From Diaporthe sp. PMI_573 (taxonomy: Eukaryota; Ascomycota; Sordariomycetes; Diaporthales; Diaporthaceae), in contig JAJTUP010000054.1 of assembly GCA_021399435.1 (NCBI GenBank), positions 248,001-312,000 on the forward strand: a DNA stretch of 64,000 nucleotides, given 5' to 3'. The position numbers and the translations under genes are program-made. Within the stretch, counting starts at the first letter, position 1. The number at the start of each line of letters is the position of its first letter. Shown one piece after another: positions 23,251 to 32,026 of this stretch. The notes below the pieces were generated by a model, which was not told the origin of the DNA, did no database searches, and was given only the letters and a program-made list of their open reading frames with translations.

Positions 23251-23451
23251 TGTCACGGCCAGCGTTGCAGAGGGCGTGAACACCTTGAATTGGCACTATG
23301 GACGAAGATTCTACTCTAGGGAAGCAAGAGAAAGAAAAGGCCGCAGCCTTTACCGCGGGCGCGACAAGTCAAGCGCGTTGGCCTGCACGCTAGATCGCGT
23401 GCTTGCATGCCCCACCTGGCCATCCAGGGTTAGGGTTCCGTCGTCGTCACA
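23251..23451 (-). repeat. 5' LTR of the chromovirus-type element
   Basis: 201 bp, begins TGTGACGACG and ends GGCCGTGACA on the minus strand. It matches the solo LTR at 29006-29209 almost throughout; the latter has a 3-base insertion (CGACAAG versus CGACGAGAAG) and one clear substitution. Confidence 0.9.
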
Positions 23452-23636
23452 ATTCCCATTAACCTTCACTAACACAAATAGTTTCACACATTTCTAGACG
23501 ATATTGTCGATTTAGTAAAAACTTGTTCAGGATTATAGAGATTGAAATTAAGAAGTAGACTGCTATAGAGTTTATATTACTTATTCCAACTCTTGCTATA
23601 CTTATAAAGTATGCACAATAGTGTATTTATTATAAT

Positions 23637-23829
23637 TGTCAGATTATCACCCTTTTAGGTATATGGGACGTGTAATTATGGTCCAATTGATGGGGTGGTC
23701 ACTGTGTGTATTGTGATGATGTCTTGTCTTGGTTCCTTGGTGGGACCCCACCCGTAAGGGGCTGGTTTTGTCATGATTCAACCATTGATGCCTCAGGCAC
23801 CTAACCCAAAGCACCCGTTACATCTGACA
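23637..23829 (-). repeat. 3' LTR of Copia element 1
   Basis: 193 bp, TGTCAGA...TCTGACA with a 7-bp inverted terminus; identical by eye to 28689-28881. Confidence 0.95.
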
Positions 23830-23866
23830 CACCCCCTCAGACTCGCAGGCACTGGGAGTCTGCGTT

Positions 23867-26800
23867 TTACTCCCTTTCAACTGCTTTCAGTCTGTTATTT
23901 ATGGGGTCTTCCCGTAGCGTTGTCTCTCCATGTCTTGTTTTCACATCTTTTAGGCCCAACTGGTGGAGGAATCCTTTCCACTTTCCAGCCGGTAATGCCT
24001 TTGTCAACCCATCTGCCATCATTTCTGCTGAAGGTGTGTATTCAACCTTGATCGTGCCTTTTTGTGTTTCTTGCCGTAGCCAGTGATTGTGTATATCCAC
24101 ATGTCGTAATTTGGTCTTGAGTGTTGTGACTTCTGAGTTGACCAGTTTGATTGTTTGTGTGTTGTCACATTCGATCTTGATTCGCTTGTTGTCCAGGTCC
24201 ACTGAAAGTTCTGTGAGGAGCCGGCTCACAAATAGTGTTTCTTTTGCTGCTTGAGCAAGAGCTAGAAGCTCTGCCTCCGTTGTTGATGTAGTGACCGTGT
24301 CTTGCTTGTTTGCTCTCCATCCAATCAGGCCTCCAAACAGTTTCATTGCGAATGCCTGGGAACTTTTCCGATCGAGGGTGTTGTCTGCGAATGAAGCATC
24401 GCTTGCGACAACCAACTCTTCGGTGTCCTTGAAGCAAAGAGCAAGGTGTTTGGTGCGTTCGAGGTAGAGCAGCACGCGGTCGGCAGCATCTTGGTGTTTT
24501 CGGCTCGGATTGGTTAGGAATCTTGCAAGTCTTGATGTAGCGAATGCAGTGTCTGGTCGTGTGGAAATGGCGGCGAATAGGAGCGACCCGATCTTTCGTT
24601 GGTAGGTCTGGACTTCAGCTTCTGTGGCGGCGTCGATTCGAGGCACCAGCTCTTCGGCTGTCATGGGGACTGTGTGGGAGAGATTTTTCTTGTTAGCCAG
24701 TTTGGCAATCTTCTCAATGTATGCGGTCTGAGCCAGCCAGATCCGTCTGTTTGGACGATCTCTGAGGATCTCCATGCCCAGGAACCATTGAATCGGGTCC
24801 CCTCCACTGATTTTATACTTCTCTTGGAGCTGGTGGGCCAGTTCATCGACTTGATCTTGTCGGTTCTTTCTATACGCAACGATAATATCGTCTACGTAGA
24901 AGAAGACCAGGATGCCGTTCTTGGTGTAGCAGCAGGGTTCATGTGGGACTTGTTTGTATCCACATTGGGCAAGTGTCTTTGTGAATTCCTTTTCCCAGAG
25001 CAGTGGTGAAATCCGCAGCCCATAGAGTGCTTTGTTCAGCATCAAGATTGTGCCCTTCTTCTCGTATCCTCGAGGCATTCTCATGAAGATATCTTGATCG
25101 ATAGGAGCGTGCACGAACGCATTGACAACGTCGTATTGGATCAGCTCGAGATCAAATTTGTTGGCAATGGCGATCAGTGTTCGGAATGACCGTCCCGCGA
25201 GAGTTGCTGCGTAGGTTTCTTGTGTTTGTCCTCGCGCTTGTTGATCTCCGCGGACCACGAGTCTTGCTTTGCATTTCTGAAGAACGCCATGCTTGTTGAA
25301 TTTGTAGACATACACCCACATGCAGTCCAGGATTTGTTTTCCTGCTGCGCGGCGGTCTTTCTTGAGGATTTCGGTCCATGACTTCATTTCAATGTGACTC
25401 TGCAAATGGTCAGCTTCTGCTTGTCTGAATATTGGTCCAAGTGGATGATTATCCAGGTCATTGTGCCATCTTGGCGGTTCGGGGAGGTTGCTTCTTTTCA
25501 ACTTCACCCCCTGACGCAAGCGTCTTTCAATTTGTGCCTTCGTCAGGTATTTTCCTTCTGACTTGGCCATCCAGGCAGATTTTGTGCCAGCGATGAATGC
25601 GGCCTGCCACGGGCTTGTCTTTTGATTTTCTTCAGTAGACGGCATTTCTTCGTCAGACTGGGTTTGAATTGTGTGTGCGAGCAGGGCTGACGGCGGCGAT
25701 CGAGGAGGAGTAGGTAGCAGGGTGAATTTGGCTTCTGTGTAGGGGCCGTTTTCTCGGTCCGCCTCGGAGCGATCATCCTCTGCAGTCTCTACGTCTGCCT
25801 CCTGGGCGCTATCGGCATCAAGTCCCTCAAATTCGCGGTCGTGTTCGGAATCTTCTGCCGGGGAGCTTTCTTCAATCAGATCTTCTCCTTCCGGTTCCGA
25901 TATTGTGTCATTGTCTGGGAGGGCGTATTTTCTTGTCCACTCCGCGAGACGATTGATGTCTGTGGTGAGAAGCTCATCTTTGAAGCCTTCCCAATTCCCA
26001 TCAAACACTTCGTGCTCATTAAAGATCACGTCTCTTGTATTGACAATCTTTCCGGTAGAGGGAATCCATATCCGGTAGATGTTCGATGATCGGTATCCAA
26101 CAAGGTAACCAATCCATGCACGTGGCTCGAGACGTTGACGTCTTCTTTTCTTGAGCTGTGCGTCTGAGGTCATCGCGTAGGCCTTGCAGCCAAATACGCG
26201 AAGATGAGTTTGATCTGGTCTTGGATCTGGTCGTGGGATACCCAAGCGTTTGGCAATCGCTGAGTGAAATTGGTAGTAGGGTGCCTTCCAGTCCAGTCCG
26301 TAATTTGGTGTTCGGTTGTTGAGATAGACGGTTGTTCGTCCAATTTCGGGCCAAAGAGAGTGTGGGAGTTTTGAGCTTGTTCGCATTGCACGCATCTTCT
26401 CCTTGATCACACCCCCTGAGCGCTCGGCTCCTCCGTTTTGTGCTTGTGTGTTGGGTGCTGAGGGCTCGATCTTGATATGTTTTGACTCGAGAAATTCTCT
26501 GACGGCTCGTCTGCGGCTGAACAGTTCTCCGTCACATTCGATGATCTTGACCTTGGTGTTGTATTGCGTCTTCATCATCCCCAGGAATGATTTCATAACC
26601 GTGAGGAGGGTTTCGCTATCACGACTTTCGAGGTAGTAATCCCAGATGAGTCCTGATGCTCTGCAGGTGAGCAATAGTTGCGACGTATAGTTGTTGATCC
26701 CTGGTTCATAGTCGTGAAAGTCAAGTGCTATCCTTTCGCCTTCTCGTTCGAGGATCTCCCTCGGTGCTCGACGGATTTGCCTCGTGATCTTGGCTAAGGC

Positions 26801-27421
26801 ACAAGCTTCACATTCGACTGTTGTTGGTCCCTGGATGCGCACCCCCTGAGATGAAGAAACGAGGTGTTCAAGCGCGCTGGGGCCTGGGTGACCAAGACGG
26901 CCGTGCCAGAGGATGGCTTCGCCTGTGAGTGGTCTCCTTTTGGTGTAGGTAGTGTGTTTCTTCCTCCATGTGTTGAAGGAACTTTGTATTTCGTGTGGTT
27001 GGTACTCGATGACATATTGGCCGTGAATATCCCTGAGTTTGCACAGGGTCGACCTGTCACGTCGTTTCAGTGTTGTTGGGTCATGTTCGTTATCCCAGAA
27101 GATGCCCTTCCTTCGGAGTTGTCTGAGAGAGACGAGTGTTGTGAGGAGTCGCGGGCAGAGGGCAACGTTTTCGAGGTGTAGGATTGTTGGTCCGCTGCGG
27201 ACCGCCATTGTACCGTACGCCAGTACTGGCAGCTGTCTGTCTCCGGCCCACAGGTAGTCATCGTGTGTGGCTGGTCTCGTGTTGAACAGACGCTCGTTGT
27301 TGTTCGTGATCGAGATCGTACTCGCTGGGTCAAGTATCACCGAGTGTCGAAGAGGGTATTCTTCTGCGTTTATGGCAAAAGCTCCCCTAGCTTCTATACT
27401 GGCAACACAGTACCCCGGGAG
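23867..27421 (-). CDS. Copia pol polyprotein (protease region, integrase, RT, RNase H)
   Basis: Open for about 1,184 codons after the gag stop and in the same frame as gag, so no frameshift is needed. Domains in order: protease-like N-terminus with VILDPASTISITN; GAG-pre-integrase region with GRLGHPG and CEACALAK; integrase core with Asp in ALDFHDYEPG, Asp in IIECDGELF and Glu in QNGGAERSGG. RT follows with QYDVVNAFVHAPIDQDIFM, LNKALYGLR and the active site FFYVDDIIVAY. RNase H carries VVASDASFAD and STTEAELLALAQA. No internal stop is visible, and length and order are normal for Copia. The protease site reads DPAS rather than the usual D[ST]GA. The first ATG-like codon of the separate pol frame is a GTG at 27340, which also argues against independent initiation. 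Confidence 0.92.
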   Translation of the reverse strand, partial: LPGYCVASIEARGAFAINAEEYPLRHSVILDPASTISITNNNERLFNTRPATHDDYLWAGDRQLPVLAYGTMAVRSGPTILHLENVALCPRLLTTLVSLRQLRRKGIFWDNEHDPTTLKRRDRSTLCKLRDIHGQYVIEYQPHEIQSSFNTWRKKHTTYTKRRPLTGEAILWHGRLGHPGPSALEHLVSSSQGVRIQGPTTVECEACALAKITRQIRRAPREILEREGERIALDFHDYEPGINNYTSQLLLTCRASGLIWDYYLESRDSETLLTVMKSFLGMMKTQYNTKVKIIECDGELFSRRRAVREFLESKHIKIEPSAPNTQAQNGGAERSGGVIKEKMRAMRTSSKLPHSLWPEIGRTTVYLNNRTPNYGLDWKAPYYQFHSAIAKRLGIPRPDPRPDQTHLRVFGCKAYAMTSDAQLKKRRRQRLEPRAWIGYLVGYRSSNIYRIWIPSTGKIVNTRDVIFNEHEVFDGNWEGFKDELLTTDINRLAEWTRKYALPDNDTISEPEGEDLIEESSPAEDSEHDREFEGLDADSAQEADVETAEDDRSEADRENGPYTEAKFTLLPTPPRSPPSALLAHTIQTQSDEEMPSTEENQKTSPWQAAFIAGTKSAWMAKSEGKYLTKAQIERRLRQGVKLKRSNLPEPPRWHNDLDNHPLGPIFRQAEADHLQSHIEMKSWTEILKKDRRAAGKQILDCMWVYVYKFNKHGVLQKCKARLVVRGDQQARGQTQETYAATLAGRSFRTLIAIANKFDLELIQYDVVNAFVHAPIDQDIFMRMPRGYEKKGTILMLNKALYGLRISPLLWEKEFTKTLAQCGYKQVPHEPCCYTKNGILVFFYVDDIIVAYRKNRQDQVDELAHQLQEKYKISGGDPIQWFLGMEILRDRPNRRIWLAQTAYIEKIAKLANKKNLSHTVPMTAEELVPRIDAATEAEVQTYQRKIGSLLFAAISTRPDTAFATSRLARFLTNPSRKHQDAADRVLLYLERTKHLALCFKDTEELVVASDASFADNTLDRKSSQAFAMKLFGGLIGWRANKQDTVTTSTTEAELLALAQAAKETLFVSRLLTELSVDLDNKRIKIECDNTQTIKLVNSEVTTLKTKLRHVDIHNHWLRQETQKGTIKVEYTPSAEMMADGLTKALPAGKWKGFLHQLGLKDVKTRHGETTLREDPINNRLKAVERE

Positions 27422-28654
27422 TCAATCATCGACTTCCTCGACGGCTTCTTCTTTCGTCGGACGAGGGGTTTTGGACTTGGATTTCGATCTCGGACCCTTG
27501 AGGGCTCGGACCTGTGCTTGAAAATCAGCATCGTTTTCGAGTTTTTCACGAACTCTTTCTTTGACATCCTGATTTGGCTTCCACCTTGGAAATGCCTTCT
27601 CAGGGAATACATAGTAGCATTCTGCAAGGGCGTGGGGATTTGCACATGCGAGGCAGCCTTTTTGACCCGAGGAATAACGTCCCGGATCGGCTCGAATCCC
27701 GCGCTTTCCACCACGTGAACCAGTCGCACCTCTACGTGGCGGCTTCGAATCTTCAACGACATGGGCGTCCCCATTTTCCTCATCATGACTACCAGAGCCA
27801 TCGTAGGTAGTTGTAAAAGCTCCTTTCGCGACCTTTCCCTTTTGGGGGTCGTGGCTTTCCAACTCCTGACGGAAGTCTTGCCCGATATCACGATATTCGA
27901 GGCTCCCATCTGCTGAAGCGTGTTTTTGTGCTTGTTTATAGGAGGTGGCCCAGATAGGCATTACTCCCCGTATTGCAAGTAGGAAGTCTGAAAACCAGAT
28001 TGTTGTATGCTGTGTTTCTGGGAGTTTCTTTTGGATCCCTTTGGACATCATCTCTTCCCACTTATCGATCCAGTTGTACGCCTCTTTGGTTGTACGAGGT
28101 GGTTTGAGGACCTTCTTGTATTCTTGATGAAGATGTAGCATCTCGTCGTGAGTGCTTTGGCCACATCTCTTTTGTAAGTTGTCATGCCATTTCCAGAGTG
28201 GTTCTCCTGCTTGGCAGCATGTTGACTTGTATGCAGGGGCAACAGTTTGGAGCAGCCACCTTGTGAGCTTCTCTACTGACTGCCGTTCCTCCTTGTACGA
28301 TGCGTCAAGTTGTTTATACCAGGTGAGGTCAAGATTAAATGCCTTAAGACCATTGTCGGTCAGATCGGTCATCATCCATTGTCCATTGTTCTTTTCTTGG
28401 ATTGTTTCTTCGTCCTCTTCCTCGTCGTTGGTCATCTGTGATCTCGCATTTCGCTGTGCGTGTGGTTTCTTGGTGTATTTCTTCTTTCGAATATCCGGCA
28501 TCTCCGGCTGAGGGAGTAGGGAAGTCTTATTCGTTATGTGGGATTCAAGTCCAAACGTTTGGGCCTGGAGCTCGAATTCGTGGTGCCAATCGTTCCAGTC
28601 GCCTGGTTTCGCTAGTATCGCGTTGAGGGTCTTCGTGTTTACGTAATCTGCCAT
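27422..28654 (-). CDS. Copia gag protein, 410 aa
   Basis: Retrotransposon structural protein. ATG at 28654 lies 34 bases inside the 5' LTR end and starts MADYVNTKTLNAILAKPGDW. The middle resembles the Copia gag helical domain (LTRWLLQTVAPAYKST, YNWIDKWEEMM). A knuckle-like CLACANPHALAEC (CxxC...H...C) lies near residue 340. The last residues EEAVEEVDD end in TGA followed by C. Translation past this stop continues directly into pol with LPGYCVASIEARG, consistent with a gag-pol readthrough product. Confidence 0.9.
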   Translation of the reverse strand: MADYVNTKTLNAILAKPGDWNDWHHEFELQAQTFGLESHITNKTSLLPQPEMPDIRKKKYTKKPHAQRNARSQMTNDEEEDEETIQEKNNGQWMMTDLTDNGLKAFNLDLTWYKQLDASYKEERQSVEKLTRWLLQTVAPAYKSTCCQAGEPLWKWHDNLQKRCGQSTHDEMLHLHQEYKKVLKPPRTTKEAYNWIDKWEEMMSKGIQKKLPETQHTTIWFSDFLLAIRGVMPIWATSYKQAQKHASADGSLEYRDIGQDFRQELESHDPQKGKVAKGAFTTTYDGSGSHDEENGDAHVVEDSKPPRRGATGSRGGKRGIRADPGRYSSGQKGCLACANPHALAECYYVFPEKAFPRWKPNQDVKERVREKLENDADFQAQVRALKGPRSKSKSKTPRPTKEEAVEEVDD

Positions 28655-28688
28655 GTTTGAATCGGCTTGAGGCAGTGAGACTCTTAAT

Positions 28689-28881
28689 TGTCAGATTATC
28701 ACCCTTTTAGGTATATGGGACGTGTAATTATGGTCCAATTGATGGGGTGGTCACTGTGTGTATTGTGATGATGTCTTGTCTTGGTTCCTTGGTGGGACCC
28801 CACCCGTAAGGGGCTGGTTTTGTCATGATTCAACCATTGATGCCTCAGGCACCTAACCCAAAGCACCCGTTACATCTGACA
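28689..28881 (-). repeat. 5' LTR of Copia element 1
   Basis: 193 bp, identical by eye to the 3' LTR at 23637-23829. It carries the promoter for the minus-strand transcript. Confidence 0.95.
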
Positions 28882-29005
28882 ATAATAATTGAGTCATTTC
28901 TTTAAAACTATGGTACTTTTAAAAGCAGTGTCGTCCGAGGATCATCAACGTCAGCAGCCCACGCAATGCCTTGAATGACCCCCATCGCGCCGTTGACTAG
29001 GCCAG

Positions 29006-29209
29006 TGTCACGGCCAGCGTTGCAGAGGGCGTGAACACCTTGAATTGGCACTATGGACGAAGATTCTACTCTAGGGAAGTAAGAGAAAGAAAAGGCCGCA
29101 GCCTTTACCGCGGGCGCGACGAGAAGTCAAGCGCGTTGGCCTGCACGCTAGATCGCGTGCTTGCATGCCCCACCTGGCCATCCAGGGTTAGGGTTCCGTC
29201 GTCGTCACA
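29006..29209 (-). mobile_element. Solo LTR of the chromovirus family
   Basis: 204 bp flanked by GCCAG on both sides (29001-29005 and 29210-29214), as expected after recombination between the two LTRs of one insertion. Nearly identical to the LTR at 23251-23451. Confidence 0.93.
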
Positions 29210-29524
29210 GCCAGCGTGTGTCCAGGGCGAAGAGACTGGACTCAGTCCGGGGCCCAGCTCAGTAGCCGCTGCTGTAAAGAATACCCCTACTGAGCTCCTT
29301 TCGCCCAAGGGCATCCTCGGGGGACACCTCGTCGCGCCTGCGCTTAGCCAGCCTCTTTTCACTTGTCAAGGGCTGGGGCATCCACTAGTCACAGGGTAGA
29401 GCCTTCCTTCGCGTTCTGTCAGCGGGCACACCGATGTTAGCGCGTGCGTCAAAGGCTATGCACTTTTCGACAATTCCGCCTCTAGATGTCGATACAGGTC
29501 TCGGCGCAGCACGTTCCACAGCAT

Positions 29525-29875
29525 ACCTAGCAATGCCAATACTCCTTGTATATCTCGATTGGATTCTGGTCGTAAAAAGGCGGATAGCTAACTATAAACT
29601 CGTACATCAAAATACCGAGTGCGCACTAGTCTACGGCTGTGGTGTGCCCCTGATTGTATATGATCTCCGGCGCTATGTACTCGGGCGTGCGACATAACGT
29701 GTGTTTTTCTGATGCACCGTCGCGTCCGCCGAGTCGTTTCGCAAAGCCAACCACAACCTTGATGTGCCCTTCCCCGTCCAAGAGAAGGTTTTCGGGCTTG
29801 AGATCGCGGTATGCGACCGCCGGCTAGTTGTTCGTGTAGATATCCTAAGACCAGGACAATATCTGCGGTGTAAAA
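29525..29875 (-). pseudogene. Relic of a PKA-like AGC protein kinase catalytic domain
   Basis: One minus-strand frame reads, with stops, [64 protein letters not shown] and ALGILMYEF, ending near YPPFYDQNPIEIYK. This is the catalytic loop (YRDLKPEN), activation segment (TPEYIAPE) and following helices of AGC kinases closest to cAMP-dependent kinase. Stops appear after LHEQ and in place of the conserved tryptophan (AVDW read as AVD-stop), and the DFG motif is replaced by VVG. The glycine-rich loop and N-lobe are not identifiable. The gene is clearly dead. Confidence 0.75.
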
Positions 29876-31520
29876 ACACGTAATTACCGTAGAACAGCTC
29901 TAAATTCCGATAAGGCCTCGTATGGCGCATGGTGGACCTCTTCCCCGAATACCCTAGCCGCCAAATGTCCTGTCTGCCACGTTGTCCTCTATAAGGGAAT
30001 GAATTGTCTGACATCCCTTGATTGTGAGGAATTTCGCGATAGGTTCTCCCTCTCTGAAACCCGGAAAGCGCACACGGCCACATCCCGCTACGGTGCTTGC
30101 CATCTTGGGACTTTCGGAAGGTAGTTTTTAGGCCGTTATAGCATAACCAGGTCCAAGGAGCTCCGGCTTGACTGCCAATAGACGGTCTCCTTAAGGTAGG
30201 AATACCATATTGCAGCCAGATGAATGGGAGGCAAGTACATAAAGTAATAGGAGATCATAGATGGCAAAAAGTACGTACCACTATATTTATTCTCTTATGG
30301 TAACTGTGTACTGTACATACAGTATTGTGGCTGCTGATAACATATGGAATATAGAGGCGGCCGCGAGCAGGAGAACATAGATTTGATCAAAAAAGCAACC
30401 CATCTGCCCTAGACCAGCAATCTACAGCGTCTACATGATCGTTGTAGTGTTGCTACGTAGGGACGGGTTACGATACACAATGTTATTTCGGGCCATGCTC
30501 ATAAGTCACTAGGCACTTATGTAAGCTGCGCGATCAACCTTGTTCTCAATCCCGCATACACGGCTGTATGCGCAAATATACCGCCACAGGACCTCCCGTG
30601 GGATGCTAGCATACCGGAAGTTGGTCGGTGTGATGTACGGAGTACATAATTCGCATTGTGCTTCTCAGGCATGTTGAGCCCTTGTTTCACAAAATACAAG
30701 GTTCGGGAAAGATGCTAAATTGAATGTGGAAAATGCCTCAACGAGATATCGCTGTCTCCAGAAATGACTTAGCCGAACCAGCTCGGTCCGGCGTGCTTCT
30801 GAAGCAAATGTCGACATGATGAAACTAATTAAAGTAAATCAAAAACTCCCGAGACCTCATGCAAAGCTGGACTTAGTTGTATATAGTCATTTAGCCGTTC
30901 ACGGTTCTTTAGGCTATGCTACATATTGTGTTCCTTATTTTGTTAAATGCAATTCATGATTTAACGTTAAAGGACTTGCGTAGAGCATTCTACAATCCGA
31001 ACACCTTAGTATGAGAAACTAGAGAAAAGTATGTGCGCAGTGAGGTGGCGTATTTCAAGCATCGAGACACTTCACAAAGATATGCTGCATTTACAAGCGC
31101 CTCCACGACGATTTCCTCTGGCGTTTCGTTGCCCCCGCCGCCGTCGCCGACGTCGTTGACGGTTAGGTCTATAGAAAGCAGCTGATTGACAGTCCCGCAT
31201 CCACTGCCCAGAAACCCCAAAAAGACTCGTTAGAGGTCAAAGCCGCCCGAAACGACCAAACAGACAGGGGAAGGATCCAAATGTTACTCCTTCGTCAAGC
31301 GAGAAATCCTCAGCACCGCTCAATGTGAGCCATTCTCAACCATGCGCAATGACTGTCTACTCGTATGTTCCCTCTTTCCCGCTTCGAGTTCCTCTTGCGA
31401 TATGGTATCCATGCCAGGTCTGACGACAACATGGAACCGTCGAAAACTTACACTGCCGATTGTAAGTCTTTCTGTACCTTGTTTTGAATTAAAAGCGTTC
31501 CAGTTATGTCTTGCCTGTCC
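29876..31520. other. Intergenic, no gene recognised
   Basis: Sequence upstream of the kinase relic (to about 30100) may hold further decayed kinase exons, but no motif is readable. The rest shows only short frames. Confidence 0.3.
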
Positions 31521-31534
31521 TCAACGCGCAGCCT

Positions 31535-31800
31535 GAATCCTCAAAACGGAGGTTCTCCCTACAAAGAATTGTGCATAGGGCCGAGACTCGGCCTGCATCA
31601 GCTTTATAGCCATACGAAACAGTCCCCCAGTCTTGTTAGACACCATTTTGAGGTACTCATCCTCAGTTGGGCATTTGAGTGTGTCTCGCCAGTACAACTC
31701 TTGGCCCTGTCCTCGGTGAAGGTTGAGGATCTCGTCCATGAACAGTCGAGGCCGATCAGCTTCAAAAACAGTGGCTAATGAGAGGGCTGGTAGTCTAAGT
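31535..31800 (-). pseudogene. Fragment of a geranylgeranyl diphosphate synthase-like prenyltransferase
   Basis: Minus-strand frame with [37 protein letters not shown] and [13 protein letters not shown], the middle part of fungal GGPP synthases (trans-prenyl chain elongation of FPP with IPP). Both aspartate-rich motifs are missing, since the frame stops before the second DDxxD and begins after the first. Only about 85 residues remain, with unrelated sequence on either side. No terpene cyclase or P450 partner is seen nearby. Confidence 0.75.
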
Positions 31801-31899
31801 ACGTTAGTAGTTCCTGCGTAGAAGAGCAAAAAGGGTTTCATTGTATCCTGTAACCAGCCAGGAAATCATTTTAATTGCACTGGTAAAACCTCGGTATGG

Positions 31900-32026
31900 G
31901 GCTATCAGACCGACCTAGACCGACCGGCCGCGCACCCAGACAGACCAAGACCGACCGACCGGGAGCCTTGACCAACCCAAACCGACAGACCGAAGGGGCC
32001 GGTCTAGGTCGGTCGGTTTGTTAGCC
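31900..32026. repeat. Short inverted-repeat element (MITE-like), 127 bp
   Basis: Ends are inverted: GGCTATCAGACCGACC on the left, and GGCTAACAAACCGACC as the complement of the right end. Many further GACCGACC/GGTCGGTC motifs lie inside. No target duplication is seen. It overlaps the 3' end of the Crypton-like reading frame. Confidence 0.5.

Larger units (their letters stand above)
21137..23451 (-). mobile_element. Chromovirus-type Ty3/gypsy element, 5' part (LTR, gag, start of pol)
   Basis: Read on the minus strand: LTR (23451-23251), leader, gag (23037-21604), then protease sequence with ALCDTGAEARLL near 21450. Further pol-like sequence (TNDEFWVQLPANLDRLSSR) continues until the hAT-like element end at 21135. 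Reverse transcriptase, RNase H, integrase and 3' LTR are missing. Same family as the solo LTR at 29006-29209 and related to the fragments at 37616 and 57391. Confidence 0.8.
23637..28881 (-). mobile_element. Complete Ty1/Copia retrotransposon (5,245 bp)
   Basis: Two 193-bp LTRs, identical by eye, bracket intact gag and pol on the minus strand. The target duplication ATAAT is present at 23632-23636 and 28882-28886. A purine-rich tract (CTGAGGGGGTG on the minus strand) directly precedes the 3' LTR. Identical LTRs imply a recent insertion. Its flanks are AT-rich DNA lying between two LTR copies of the chromovirus family. Confidence 0.96.
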
